Shown piece after piece: positions 21,331 through 59,989 of a stretch of 64,000 nucleotides of DNA. Made by a program: the position numbers and the translations under genes. This stretch comes from Polyodon spathula (taxonomy: Eukaryota > Chordata > Actinopteri > Acipenseriformes > Polyodontidae), in NCBI RefSeq assembly GCF_017654505.1, contig NC_054534.1:42613726-42677725 (forward strand), in the 5' to 3' direction. The notes below the pieces were generated by a model. That model had not been told where the DNA came from. It did no database searches and saw only the letters and a list, made by a program, of their open reading frames with translations. Position 1 is the stretch's first letter, and the number at the start of each line of letters is the position of its first letter.

Positions 21331-24300
21331 CACATAATATTTGGCATGTTTTTAAAGAAAAAGTCATCAGCATATTTGACCTTTGAGACTGTTTTAGTAG
21401 ACCTGGGCAAGGCGGTAATGAGGCCAGTGCAAAAATGACCACTTGGGTTAAACTTGGTGTGTGCACTGGGGATTTCTTCTCTGTCAACACGTCTCCATTG
21501 CAGATTTTTTACAAGCTCACAGTTTCATGGGGGAACAAATTACCAGGGCACAGCCCTGCATTTTTAAACAGGCCTCATTGCAATTCCAGTCACAAAGGTC
21601 TAATTTTGCTGGTGACTTTTTAAAATATGTTTAAAAAAATTAAACTGTAATAAATGATGATTAATAGCATATGCCATGGGGATAATAAATGGTTGCAACA
21701 TATTATGCAAATTCATAAGGATTAAAGTATTCCTTTAAGACTTATGACAATAACTTGTCCATAGGTTGAATTTTAAGCTGACAGCCTGTTTTTCATTAGG
21801 AAACTGCCATGTCCTATGGAAAAAAAATAAAATAAAAATTGATGGACTAAAAATGGTTCAGTAGTCAACATTATACTTTTTGCCTATGTAACAAAACATT
21901 GCTGTTTTGCCACCAAGTAATGTAACCATTTCCTGTTCACTGTAAGTAATCCATTTCATGGATTTTGGCACCCAGTAAAAACAAACCCAACATGCCACCG
22001 CTCCAGTACATAAAAACCGATTCTGTTGTTTTTGTTGTTTGTTTTCTAAATAATTATTTTAAAATCAGAATTCAGTTTAGCTTGGCGTGTGAGTTATCTG
22101 GTTGCTTATGTTAAATGACTTGACAGGCTCTGTATAGGGGCCAGAGTCCAATGTGCTAAACTAGCATCTTATTGTTCTTGAAAAAACATATACTCATCAT
22201 ATATATGCAACATTTTCAGATTATTGTACTTATTAAATGCATGTAAAGCAATAGTGTGAAACCTTTGCTCTGCTAGATCCCTGTTCAGGTCTTGTAGTTA
22301 AGGACAGTTCTAAAACTAGAAGCCTGACTACATACAGTATGAAATTACCTCCGTGCCTCACAGAAGTAGAATTAAGGCTGCTAAGTTAGTTCATTTAAAT
22401 GGGATCAAACATGCTGATGTGTGACATCGTCATGCTGAGAGAATGACATCCATTTGTCTCTAAATTACTAAATATAATGGCAATTCTTAAAGGGTTCAGC
22501 TCCAGTCTTCATTATTTTAAGTAATTTTAAGAACTCCACCAAGCACAAATGAAGGAAATGTAGACAGCAGACTTGTAGTCGAGTCCAAACCAAGTCCCGA
22601 GTCCGAGTCACGAGGCCTTGCTTTCGAGTCCGAGGCTTTGAAGCAAACTCAAATTAATTTTCATTCAAGTAGTGGGGGAACAGTTTACTTAACGGACCTT
22701 GTCTTATATCCCTCAGAAAAAATACACAAATAATAAAAATAAATAAAAAGGATGATTTTTGATGTATTTTTTCTAGCTAGATTATTCTATTTGCATGCCT
22801 TTTTCAACATGCCTGTCACTGTCTTCTTTTCTTTTGGAATTGGAATACTGTTTGAATGCTCCTGAAGTTTATAGATAAGCTTCAAGTTCAAGTTTGTGGA
22901 CGTTGTTTTTCACTTTAATAGAAGACGTGATCTGGACTATAGCATCTACCTTGGCTTTAATTCAGGTAAAATCTGACTACATACAGTAAATCTGATTTAA
23001 ACATTGCTGGAACTGATACTGTGTTCTTAAATAGAATAAAACATGTTTTATTTGTTTTACAAAACAGAAACGTTAGATTTCACTTTCATTCAATTTGCAC
23101 TTTTATTAAGTCTAATACAGTAACAATGTATTTTTTATCTTTTCTCTTTTACACAAAAACATTTATGTATGTTAAACAAAATCAAATTATGTATTTTTCA
23201 GTTTAAGAAATGTATTTCAACAGTGTTTAAACAACTTAGAACACTGTTTAAAGCAGTGAAGAGAAAGGCTTGTTAAAAACCAAATAATTATTTACTTGTT
23301 AACCAAGCTGACATTAGTTATTTGTTATGCAACTTAGGCTTGAGACACCTAGGTTTGAAAGACGCTTTAATAAATTAAAGCTATTATTATTATAATGTAA
23401 AAGAGAGAGAAAAAAAAAAAGCCTCCCATCTTTGCAAAGGTTGCAGTTGGATTTGTGGCTTCCAATTTCTTATTCTTACTATGATTGGCTGCAACGACAA
23501 CATGGCTAACCAGTGATTAGATAATGTTTTTTTAGGTGAGTTTTTATTGTGCACAGTTTCCTAGTAACTGAAGACATTATATTCTGAGAGATGTAGTTGA
23601 TGGTGGAAGTTTGAGTCTTCTGCGGTTGTGAATCTAGTCCCACAAGTAGTTTTTTAAAAGCTAGCACATGGTTTGAATATTACATGACTGTAATTTAGTG
23701 CGCTGTGTAAATCTTGCAGTGACAACCGATGTGACTAGAATCAGTCAATTCAATGGGAAGTTATCAAGAAAAATAATCTCACAGGACTGGGCCAGTAGGT
23801 ACCTACTAGCCTCAATCAAACAGAACACCAACTAAACTAAATTACTATTTGTTTATTAAACATAGTATACTCACAAACCAGAAGAAAAATATACCATAGA
23901 ACTGCAACAAACCAAGTAAAATAAGTTTTTAATCTCTTTTTTCCCCCACAATAATTGCTCTCAAGGTTTCCACACTGGCTTTCAATAGGATTAAAAGTGA
24001 GCATGCATAATATAAACCTCTAAATGAAAGCCCATTAAAGTGCATGATTCAGACCTACTCTACCTATTGGGATGCGAGTCTATTTAGATTGAATGGCAGA
24101 GACAACATTTTATTTCTACGTCAAATGTCTGCTTTGTTCTGGGGCCAGGCTCTTCATTAGTTTTAATGACTTGATTTTGACTTTATTATCTATGTGTAAC
24201 AACATAATGTAATCTAGCTGTCTGTCGTAAATCAGTGGATATAGTATGTTGAGAATAAAGTGTACTATGTTATATGCTAACTTGTCTGTTCTTCAACCTA

Positions 24301-24560
24301 AAGGTAAGTAATGTGCTTTTGTGTAAGTCTAATAAAAGTACCAACACATGACTCTGGTTAACCGGTTATACATTTCCATTTAAGCCATTTCATACTTTGA
24401 GCTTTTAATTAATTAAACATCATTAACACTGCAGGCTAGGATGAAATAAACACGTAGACCAGTAACACATCTGTAGAGTGTAGATCTACATGTAAAACTG
24501 GGAGTGTAAAATATATGTTAGGACCCCAAGCTGAAGTACGACGCCATCAGCTTGGGGTTA
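21330..24560. other. Intergenic stretch without a recognised gene
   Basis: AT-rich with short frames only. A CGAGTCC-type short-period repeat lies at 22575-22640. No exon-like block with splice sites or family motif was found. Confidence 0.5.
22575..22640. repeat. Short degenerate CGAGTCC repeat
   Basis: GAGTCC or CGAGTCCGAG occurs about five times in 65 bp (for example GTCGAGTCCAAACC, GTCCCGAGTCCGAGTCACGAGG, TTCGAGTCCGAGG). Similar strings are scattered in fish genomes as I recall. Family unknown. Confidence 0.5.
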
Positions 24561-24569
24561 ATTAACATT

Positions 24570-25250
24570 TTAAGTTGCTGCCCACACTAATTTTAAACAG
24601 TTGCCTTTGAACTGGCTTAAAAGTGCTAAATACGGTTAGCGTCTATGCTACGAAGCACACTGTACTCGAGAACGGACTCAAGAGCACCAAGGGGTATTCT
24701 CAAGTCAAATTCTAAAATAGATCACATCAGGTAGTGCGGTTTGTAAAGTGTGGCACTGTAATACCAAACGTTTTTTGTTTATCCTCTCTGATGTTTTGGC
24801 ACATGGACATTACAAATACAGTACTGGCAACAGGCACCTGAAGGAGCTATCGATACTGCTGTACCGTATACAATTTCTGAAGCTTGTTGTAAAATGGTGG
24901 CTCGTGGAGCGACGAGATCAGATGCCAAAATCAAGGCACATTGACATCTGGAGCAATAAAAACAAAACGCACACATTATGATAAAATGTGCCTTGTGTTT
25001 TGAAGAAACAAAGCCATAATATTCATGTTAAGAAGCGCTATGTCTTCTGAGGGCATGGCCTCCATATTTGCTGGGTTGTAAACATAAAATACAGTGCATG
25101 ATGGGATAATGTCATACTGAGTCCCACAACCCACTGTGATTAAGCCTGACTAAACATGAAGTGGTACTTTAGTCTGGAAGCTTTGAGCTGGATTATTTTA
25201 AAAGGTTTTGAATGTGGTTCTTGAAACTGGTTATGTAGTGTGGACAGGGC
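24570..25250. mobile_element. Possible TIR-type non-autonomous DNA element
   Basis: The left side reads TGCCCACACTAATTTTAAACAGTTGCCTTTGAAC, and the right end read from 25246 backward gives TGTCCACACTACATAACCAGTTTCAAGAACC. The TGxCCACACTA motif and the nearby AC-rich parts match in inverted order. There is no coding capacity. The match is partial and the boundaries are loose. Confidence 0.33.
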
Positions 25251-25390
25251 CTAGAAACCCAGCATCTTTTTATATTTGGCTTGGGTTGTCTTGCGGATGA
25301 CCCCATCGCGGTGCACACAACTCACTTTATCCGAAAACGATCTAAGAAGATCTGATACCAGAAGATTTGGTCCTCCCTTCAGGTCAAAGT

Positions 25391-25735
25391 AAGACTGGTT
25401 TGAATTATTCTCCAGGGTAGCCCCAAATGTGTCAAACAAGGCTACTTTGGAAGTAAAATAAAAAAAAAAAAAAACATAATTTAGTAATAAATACATTACA
25501 GACCTATGCTTTCAAATAAAATTATCAAATCTTCAGCTGTATTTATTTATTTTACTTTACTAGAAGCCGATTTGAGTTATGTGTTTCACACAACTGGGGC
25601 TACCCTGGGGCTGGTTTTTCAAACATCTAAATAAAAAGGATCTGGATTTTGTAATCCTGTATTTTGTGATTGAGATTACTGTTGCATTATCTGAATAGTT
25701 TCGTTCCAGTTTTTCAAAAAATTGCTTGTCTAAAG
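25391..25735 (+). repeat. Unclassified dispersed repeat B, copy 1
   Basis: This 340-bp stretch matches the reverse complement of 37205-37558 at high identity by eye. Shared blocks include TTCTCCAGGGTAGCCCCAAATGTGTCAAACAAGGCTACTTTGG, TTTACTTTACTAGAAGCCGAT, GGGGCTGGTTTTTCAAACATCT and GGATCTGGATTTTGTAATCC. It is probably a non-autonomous DNA element. No coding frame. Confidence 0.88.
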
Positions 25736-26154
25736 AAACGGACCGTACAGGGACTGTACCAAGCTAATTAAGCTCTTCCATTGAAATAATATTCTTCCTC
25801 TTATGCTGCCATGGAGACGGCTATCAGTGTTTCAGCAGCTTATCCACAAAACAGATGGCTGCTTTAAATAAGATTTTGTACCTAGCAGTGCACAAAACAA
25901 TACAGAGCTCTATATTTTGTGCCTTAACAAATCTTTTTAGCATGTTGTCCTAAAGAGCTTTGAAAATAACTGTTGCTGTAGGTATAATTTCTTTCTTTAC
26001 TTTATGCTTCTGCTTTTTAATAGTATTATAATAAATATAAGATACTGCAGAATATTTGTTACTGCCAGTGTTCCTTGTAAAACCACACAGAGAGATATAG
26101 GGCCCTATTCAAACAAATGTAAGGACTATTTGAAGAATGTTTTGTGCAGGAATT

Positions 26155-26155
<1 letters not shown>

Positions 26156-26191
<36 letters not shown>
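26156..26191. repeat. (TG)n(TA)n microsatellite
   Basis: A TG run of about 12 units passes into TA. Confidence 0.95.
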
Positions 26192-26193
<2 letters not shown>

Positions 26194-26866
26194 TTTCCCC
26201 AAGTAATTTACCTTTTCCTAGCTGTCTGAGAAATAAAAGTTCAGTTTCACTTTTCACAGCTAAGGTAATGTTTGACTTTTTATTTGATATTTGTGGTAAT
26301 TCGATAGCTAAGTCTTTTAAAATCATCGTAAACAAATCTATGAATGACACAAAGATGCTTTAACCTGTGCTGTAATAAAAAGATAGATTAAAATATGAAT
26401 AACATGGACTCAATCAGGTGACCATGGACTCACAGTCAGGTTAAGCAGGTGTTCTCATTGGTAAACAATGACTAAATATTATTGTTGTTATTACAAATAC
26501 ATGAAGCAATTAAATTGTTGTCACAAACCCTGGCAGCAAGTGTTCAACATCTTCTCATTAAACTACAAATCAAAATACACACAATTCATAACTAAGTCTA
26601 AACAAAACAAGTGTACAATACAAAAAAGTGCCCAATTGTAACCTTTACATGACTTAAAGACATATAACAAAGGAGATCCTGAGGTTTCAGCTACTAACTG
26701 TAGTCTCATCAAGTGTTCTGTCTCCCTCACGAGTATAAAGACTCCAGTTTGTTTTCAGATTTGATCCACTCGGAAGACTGATCTCTCCTGCCATGATCTG
26801 ATTTCAATTTTCAGAATTTGTATACTACTTAAATTTCGGTTGCAAAAAGATCTAACAATTCATGTA

Positions 26867-26872
26867 TTTATT
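26867..26872 (-). terminator. Candidate PCSK5 poly(A) signal
   Basis: The minus strand reads AATAAA here, 0.36 kb after the PCSK5 stop codon. Other signals further away are possible. Confidence 0.3.
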
Positions 26873-27118
26873 TACTTAAGAATACCGTACCAAGGATGAA
26901 AATAGCATTTCGAGGTTTTCCTACAGTATGGCTGACAGTCCACATTGTATAGGTAACCAGCTAGGTGTGTCTTATTAAGCCTATAGTAAAATCCTGGAAT
27001 AACTCAAACTGCTATGCATTGGGATCTGTATTTTTAATAACTGCCTCTTCATCTAAACATAGTTATCTGGGCTAGAAGCTGGAAATGTGTGGCAGTAAGA
27101 TCAGAGTATTTCCAAAAA

Positions 27119-27119
27119 A

Positions 27120-27174
<55 letters not shown>

Positions 27175-27175
27175 T
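27119..27175. repeat. (ATT)n microsatellite in PCSK5 3' UTR
   Basis: About 18 ATT units lie 55 bp past the PCSK5 stop codon, so probably inside the transcribed 3' UTR. Confidence 0.95.
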
Positions 27176-27228
27176 TAACAGAGGAAAACCGAAGCAAAAT
27201 AACAATAATAACTTCGATATCTGTTTCA

Positions 27229-54467
<27,239 letters not shown>

Positions 54468-54469
54468 CT

Positions 54470-55430
54470 ATAAGGGAACAAATACATATTCTATGTATAA
54501 GCCAATCACAAGAACCAATTCCTCTGAGTGTGGTATTAGAAAAAGCAGTATTACAAAATTTGGAAATATATGGAAAATAGTTGGGTAATATTTAAAGTAT
54601 GTCAAGATAGAACACTGATTTTACATATAATGTTGCATATTACAACAACAACTCAATTATATTACATCAAACAAATATTAACAAAAAACAACAAAACTAT
54701 TTACAATAGCAAAAGAAAACTTGCTTTAGAAGGCGATCAGTCCACTGAGACTGGAGCAACAGCAGCCTGCATTTCTGTATGCCCTCCCCTAACATATGAA
54801 CATATATCACAATATAAGAATAAAAAAATCACCCATGTTTCCAGTATCTCATTCTAAAGGGGCTAGTATTCCATTATTATTGGCTATTCCAGGCTTTAGG
54901 GCACATAAAAGAGCACAGAGACTACATTTGTTGTAAAGCACTGACATCATGTTTCATTATGACTTCTTGTTTTATGCGCTCTTTCAGCAGATTTCTACAA
55001 CACTGGCAATGGTATCCTTGTGGTATACTTTATGCAGCTCAGCTGAGAACAAAAAGGGAACATTCTATTAATAACTATACACTGAGGTTGTGAAACCCGT
55101 TTCCAAGGGACCTTTGCGATGCCAGATAACTGTACAGTACATCTGAAAAGATACATGTTTGACCCTACCTATTAGATAATTATACATTGCCTATAGGATA
55201 TTCACTGTTCTTAAGAAATGCTAATTATATGGTATATTGTACAACTCTTGGGGAACATGATGCACATTTGTTATTTAATATATCTACCTTTTGTCTCCTG
55301 TAAGTGTTTTCAGTCAGTGAGCCCTTATGAGCATAATGAAGGCTAATCTACCACCAGAGGGCTCTCTCACACTATATTCAAGGTATTCCACTAACAGTGT
55401 GTATCTTTATGTGGCGCTGTTTGTGTAATG
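54470..55430. other. PCSK5 intron sequence, nothing recognised
   Basis: No Cys-rich frame, no repeat family seen. Confidence 0.5.
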
Positions 55431-55434
55431 CTTT

Positions 55435-56700
55435 ATCTTTTCTACCCAAAATCATGTAAAATAAAAATACACAAAATGAAAATTTTACGGATGAAATGCT
55501 CATATGTGAATGAAATACATCATTCTGTGGATAAAGTGTACATTTTGTGGATGAAATACATAATTTTGTGGACAAAATGTGCATTTTGTGAATGAAATAC
55601 ATCATTATACCAGATAAGTAGATTGAGAACAAATTTTCATTTACAACAACTTTCTGGTCAAGAGGCAAACATCACAACAGCACAAAGCAAACAAATACAC
55701 ACTATCACATGGTACATGTGTCAGCCAGTGCTTTGAGACATGCTTGATAGTGCATACCCATCTTTTTTACTGGGCTTGTTTCCTGGTGGGAATAGTTTCT
55801 CTATGTAGAGTGAGATTACTTACATTTTGGAAGTGGCTTATTCCATAACTGTACAAAGCACTATGCAGCCATATTTGTCCTAAATCAAACCATGTTGTAA
55901 AATCATGGGACCGTCGCAAGTGTGTCCATAATATGTTGTATCTCCTCTTTAAAATCTCCCTGCCATCTGTTGTGCATGCATGTAAAATGGAAGAATGCAG
56001 GGAGTAGTTCTGAAGAGACCAGCAGGGTGGGGGAATGCAGAACATCTCATCAGCTACACTATAAAATTTAGCACGATACCACTGCATTTATCCAAGGTAA
56101 TTATATCACAACAATACAGAAAACAAATAAGTAGCTCAAGAAGCTTGTGATATAGTCGCCTTGGATAAATGCATCAGTTAAATTAATTAGGCGATAGTGT
56201 CCGTCGATAATAACTCTACCGTCTGTTAGAGCCGCTAGAAAAACCTTGTGACAGTCCCATAATTTTATGACATGGTTCGACTTAGGACAAAAATGACTGC
56301 ATAGTGATTTGTACAATTAGGGAGTAAGCCATCTCTGAAACACAGGTAATCTCTACATAGAGAAAATATTCCCACCAGGACACAAGCCAAGCAAAGATAT
56401 GATACGCACTGTCAAGCACCAGTCTCAAAGCATAGGCTGACACATGTACCATGTGGATTTCGTCCACAAAATTATGCATTGCATCCATAAAATGCACATT
56501 TTGTCCAAACAATTCACATTTCATCCACAAACTGCACATTTCATCCACAAAATGATGCATTTCATCCACATAATTATGTATTTCATCCACACAATGATGT
56601 ATTTCATCCACAAAATGACGTGTGAGCAGTTCATCTGTAAAATTTGCATTTTGTGGATTTTTATTTTAAATGATTTCACAGAAAAAAGATAATTCATAAT
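55435..56700. mobile_element. Foldback element with long imperfect inverted arms
   Basis: The left arm (about 55435-55920) and the reverse complement of the right arm (about 56230-56700) match in the same order. They share TTATCTTTT..AAATCATKTAAAATAAAAAT, several units of TTTTGTGGATGAAATRCAT, CACATGGTACATGTGTCAGCC, CCTGGTGGGAATA, TTCTCTATGTAGAG and TTTGTCCTAARTC.AACCATG. The centre has a second inverted pair, GCATTTATCCAAGG (56085-56098) and CCTTGGATAAATGC (56159-56172). No coding frame is present. The subterminal 19-bp motif occurs about 3-4 times on the left and 6-7 times on the right. Confidence 0.85.
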
Positions 56701-56935
56701 TAACTTTTTGTGGACAAAATGTAAACTGCAAATTCTATTATGTGTAAAAAATTAATTTAGAAAAGCACAAAATATAATTTGGTAAAATAATTTTGTCCAC
56801 CTAAAGTAAAAGTATTTTTGCCTTTTGTGGACACAATGAAATCCATGTTTTTTACATTGTGTGCAGTTGGTTTCCATTTTGTGCACTAAAGGCTCTTTTG
56901 TGGACAAAATGATGTACCGGTATGACACAAACGGC
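56700..56935. repeat. Further TTTTGTGGACAAAATG motifs
   Basis: The motif TTTTGTGGACAAAATG or near variants appears at 56705, 56805 (complement), 56823 and 56898, outside the matched arms. The element may be larger, or another copy may lie next to it. Confidence 0.55.
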
Positions 56936-56959
56936 GACCCATATGTTTTATGTGTCAGC

Positions 56960-57520
56960 ATTTTGAATTGGAACAAATATAGATATGTTGAGCCTCAAAT
57001 TACAATGTGATATGTTTTATAAAACTAACAACAATTTTATTAAGCTGTCTAAGGTCTTCAAGAGGTAGCTTAACACATGAACATTTTAAGTTTCTTACCT
57101 ATTTATTTAAAGCCTCAAATTTCAGCAAATCAGTGCGTGGAAAAAGTGACATTTGTAAAAGTTGTTGAAGTATGTTCAATAGAGAACAGAAGCAATGACA
57201 CCAGCATGCTGCTCATCTGATAGCTGTACATTCCAGTTATTTTTTGTGGTGACAGTACATTAACTATTATGAAAATATATTTGATCAAAATTATCCATTT
57301 AAGTAAAAAAGACAAATGTTTTATTAAGTGCCTTCTAGTATGACAAAGGCCCAAAACGTTTGTCTACTTGAAGTTGTACCTTAGAATATTTGATTGAGTG
57401 TTTATGGATGAGAGATCTTCATTATACTTTAACTGGGACCTTAAATGTATGATGCCTCCACTGCCTTCCAGGTGCATCACAATGTTGTGTCTGATTTATA
57501 ATGAAAATTCCAACATCATC
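56960..57520. other. PCSK5 intron sequence, nothing recognised
   Basis: AT-rich. No frame or motif of note. Confidence 0.5.
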
Positions 57521-57526
57521 AGCAGG

Positions 57527-57582
57527 CGAGTGGCCTCCTGTCATTCCTTACATTTTTACATTCTTATGTTCTTATGCAGGGC
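57527..57582 (+). mobile_element. Short LINE 3' end (same family as 37.6 kb)
   Basis: GTGGCCTCCTGTCATTCC..ACATTCTTATGTTCTTATG matches the end of the minus-strand LINE at 37557-37610 in the same order. Only the last 55 bp are present. Confidence 0.55.
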
Positions 57583-57904
57583 ATTTCTTTCAGGAATGAA
57601 GAAGACAATTCTTCTCCGAGTTCAAGCTGGGTATCTACCTGCTAGACAAGGGCTGGCCAGCTGCTGGTTTCTACCTGGCTACGATTGCAATGAAGCTGGC
57701 TCAAGAGCTGGTTATGTTGGTTAAAAGTAACAGTAACTAACTCCATTAATATTAACCGTTTTGCAATTCCATTAGCTACATATGTCTCAAATGTGCAAAT
57801 TTTATTGGTATATGGTATCATTTACATGGTATAATTTTACATGCTATCTGTTACAGTAAATTCTCAGTTTCTATAATTATTATTGGGTTATCTGTTTGCA
57901 TTCC

Positions 57905-58065
57905 CTGGATCATTTCACCTCATCGGTATCTTCTGGGTCAAAGCATGTTGCTGGCTGAAAGCATGTCAGTCAACAGGGCAAGCAGCTGATTGGTTATTCA
58001 CAGAAAAGAAGCCAGTGAAGGGATGGGTACAATTTCACTCTCCGGGTGAAATGACCCAAGAAGTA
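57905..58065. mobile_element. Short inverted-repeat (MITE-like) element
   Basis: CCTGGATCATTTCACCTC at 57905 and its near complement CCGGGTGAAATGACCCAAG at 58042-58060 flank about 120 bp. No coding capacity. Similar in style to a small MITE. Confidence 0.4.
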
Positions 58066-58363
58066 CAAGACAGTCTAAAAACATGGCTTTAAAAACTGTT
58101 TCTTTAACCCAGTGCAGTACCAGATATCATGTTTTGAAATTAAAATACATGTTTGCTGTAACAGGTGCACATTTGAGATCTATAAAATGAATAAATGTGC
58201 AGGGTGGAGACATTTATGGAACTATTTTGTTAGCTGCAATTCCTTTAAGAAGATAGATGTAGTAAAAAATGTAATGTGGGACGATTAGACTGTTTGGCGC
58301 AGGATCTTGCCTTCTGGATCAGCTCTGACATCAGCCAGAGGTCATCCAGGACCACTGACCCCC

Positions 58364-58962
58364 TGTGGCAAAGTGCCCCGCCCCTGGGCTATTTATTTGT
58401 GTTGTATGTTGCGTGTAGTGTGTTAATGTTGGTGTATTGTAGTTGGTACATGGGATATAATATGGGTTATGAACACAAGTGAATTTAAATTGTATATTTG
58501 TATTTAGGCACGAGGATTGCACAGCACTTCACGTGCAGGTAAAATTAATAATATGTCGCACAGGGAATTGCACTTTATTAATTCACGTGCAGTTGTACTG
58601 AGTCTCCAATTGAATGATTGATTAGCAATCAAGTCTCGGTACAGCTGCATAAAAGCAGCATGTTTTCACTCACTCTGGGCTTGTGTGTTAGTGAGTGGAG
58701 CAGGTGTGGAGAGGAGGTAAAAACTAAGATTAGCGATTGCTACGTGCTGGCTTACAATATTTGTTTGTTCGTCCACCGTTTGTCTGTCTGTCTATTCGTT
58801 TTGGCTACTGTGCCATTTTATTTTACAAAGTGTTTTTCGTTTGTTCAACCTTTTATTTTCTGTTTATTGATTAAACTGCGCAACAGCGCAATTCACATTT
58901 CACCTGGCAGTACTGAGTGTTTCTTCTGGGTCTGACGTCACCATACACGCCATCCTGTTACA
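58364..58962 (+). mobile_element. Solo LTR with 5-bp target duplication
   Basis: 599 bp from TGTGGCAAAG to CTGTTACA, with CCCCC immediately before (58359-58363) and after (58963-58967). The ends obey the TG..CA rule. The 3' half matches 3220-3520. No internal region is present, so recombination between two LTRs is likely to have removed it. Confidence 0.85.
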
Positions 58963-58969
58963 CCCCCTC

Positions 58970-59980
58970 AGAAGGGAGATATAGTACAAAGGACGGAGTA
59001 GGGAAGAGGGGGATAACGACTTCCAGAAAATGTAAAGAATTGTGGGCTTGGTCTACATAGTATTGTTGGGACTATAAGGTTAGCACAGCAGGCTGAAGTC
59101 CATTTTCTGAATTCAGTTAATAAATTGATGCCCTAGTAAATCTAGTTTGTAAGTCTATGCTGTCAGTCTGCACATCAGCTGAGTAACTAGAATTTTTTTT
59201 TTTTGCTGTCATAGTACAAGCTATCATTTCCGTCTGACTCTGGAAGATGAAGGGTGTAATGTCAACTGCTACATGAGGCATTGTAACATAGTTTAAAGGA
59301 TAACTTTAACCATTATAGATTATGGTTTGTTTGTTTTTTTATGTGTTAAAAAATTACCCTGAATATTTTCCTACTTGCATATGATTTAACAGCAACAAGA
59401 AACAGAATGAACAGTGCAGTATAAATAGCGATGACTGAAAAGAAGGGTGACACATCAGGTCTTTCGCAAGCTGTATTGCAACTATTTAAATGTAGCTTTG
59501 CATCATTATGTGCCAGTTGGCAGGAAAGCTATTCTCATAAACTGCAGATAAATGACCGTTAAACAGATGACCGTGACAGCGGTGGTGTTTTTCTCATAAT
59601 AATTTTGAGAGATTCACATTTGTGTCAGCATCAGTACCGAGCTTACAGAACTTTCATTGCTGATGACAGATAAATAAGTATTCTATTTGTTCCTCTGGAG
59701 CTGTGCTTATAGATTAAATTCAGATAGGCAATAAAACGTAAGTACTGTTTATCAAAATACTGTTTTATTAAACCTGTAAATGAAGCAAGTCCTTTTAGAA
59801 TCACACACCAAAAGTGCTTCATTAAGTCTTTCACTGTCTATTATTTTTAAAGATTACAAGGAAAACCTCAGGAGCTTCAGATGTGTTGCTCGAAGGGTGT
59901 TTAAGGTTGAACTGAGCCAGATACTTCAGCCCAGCGTGTAGAGCAGGTGTCCCATTTAATAATATTGGAGTACAGTATTG
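58970..59980. other. PCSK5 intron sequence, nothing recognised
   Basis: No repeat family or exon-like block seen. Confidence 0.5.
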
Positions 59981-59989
59981 TAAACTTGA

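Larger units (their letters stand above)
25740..27110. other. Spacer between RFK and PCSK5
   Basis: No gene seen. It contains a (TG)n(TA)n microsatellite (26156-26191) and presumably PCSK5 3' UTR on the minus strand from 27228 downward. Confidence 0.5.

Noticed and set aside
55480..56650. Regularly spaced short repeats that could suggest a CRISPR array
   Set aside because: Spacing is irregular, the units point in opposite directions in the two halves, and the DNA is vertebrate. A foldback element explains it.
59643..59834. A 63-codon minus-strand frame
   Set aside because: AT-rich, no motif, no splice or repeat context; likely chance.
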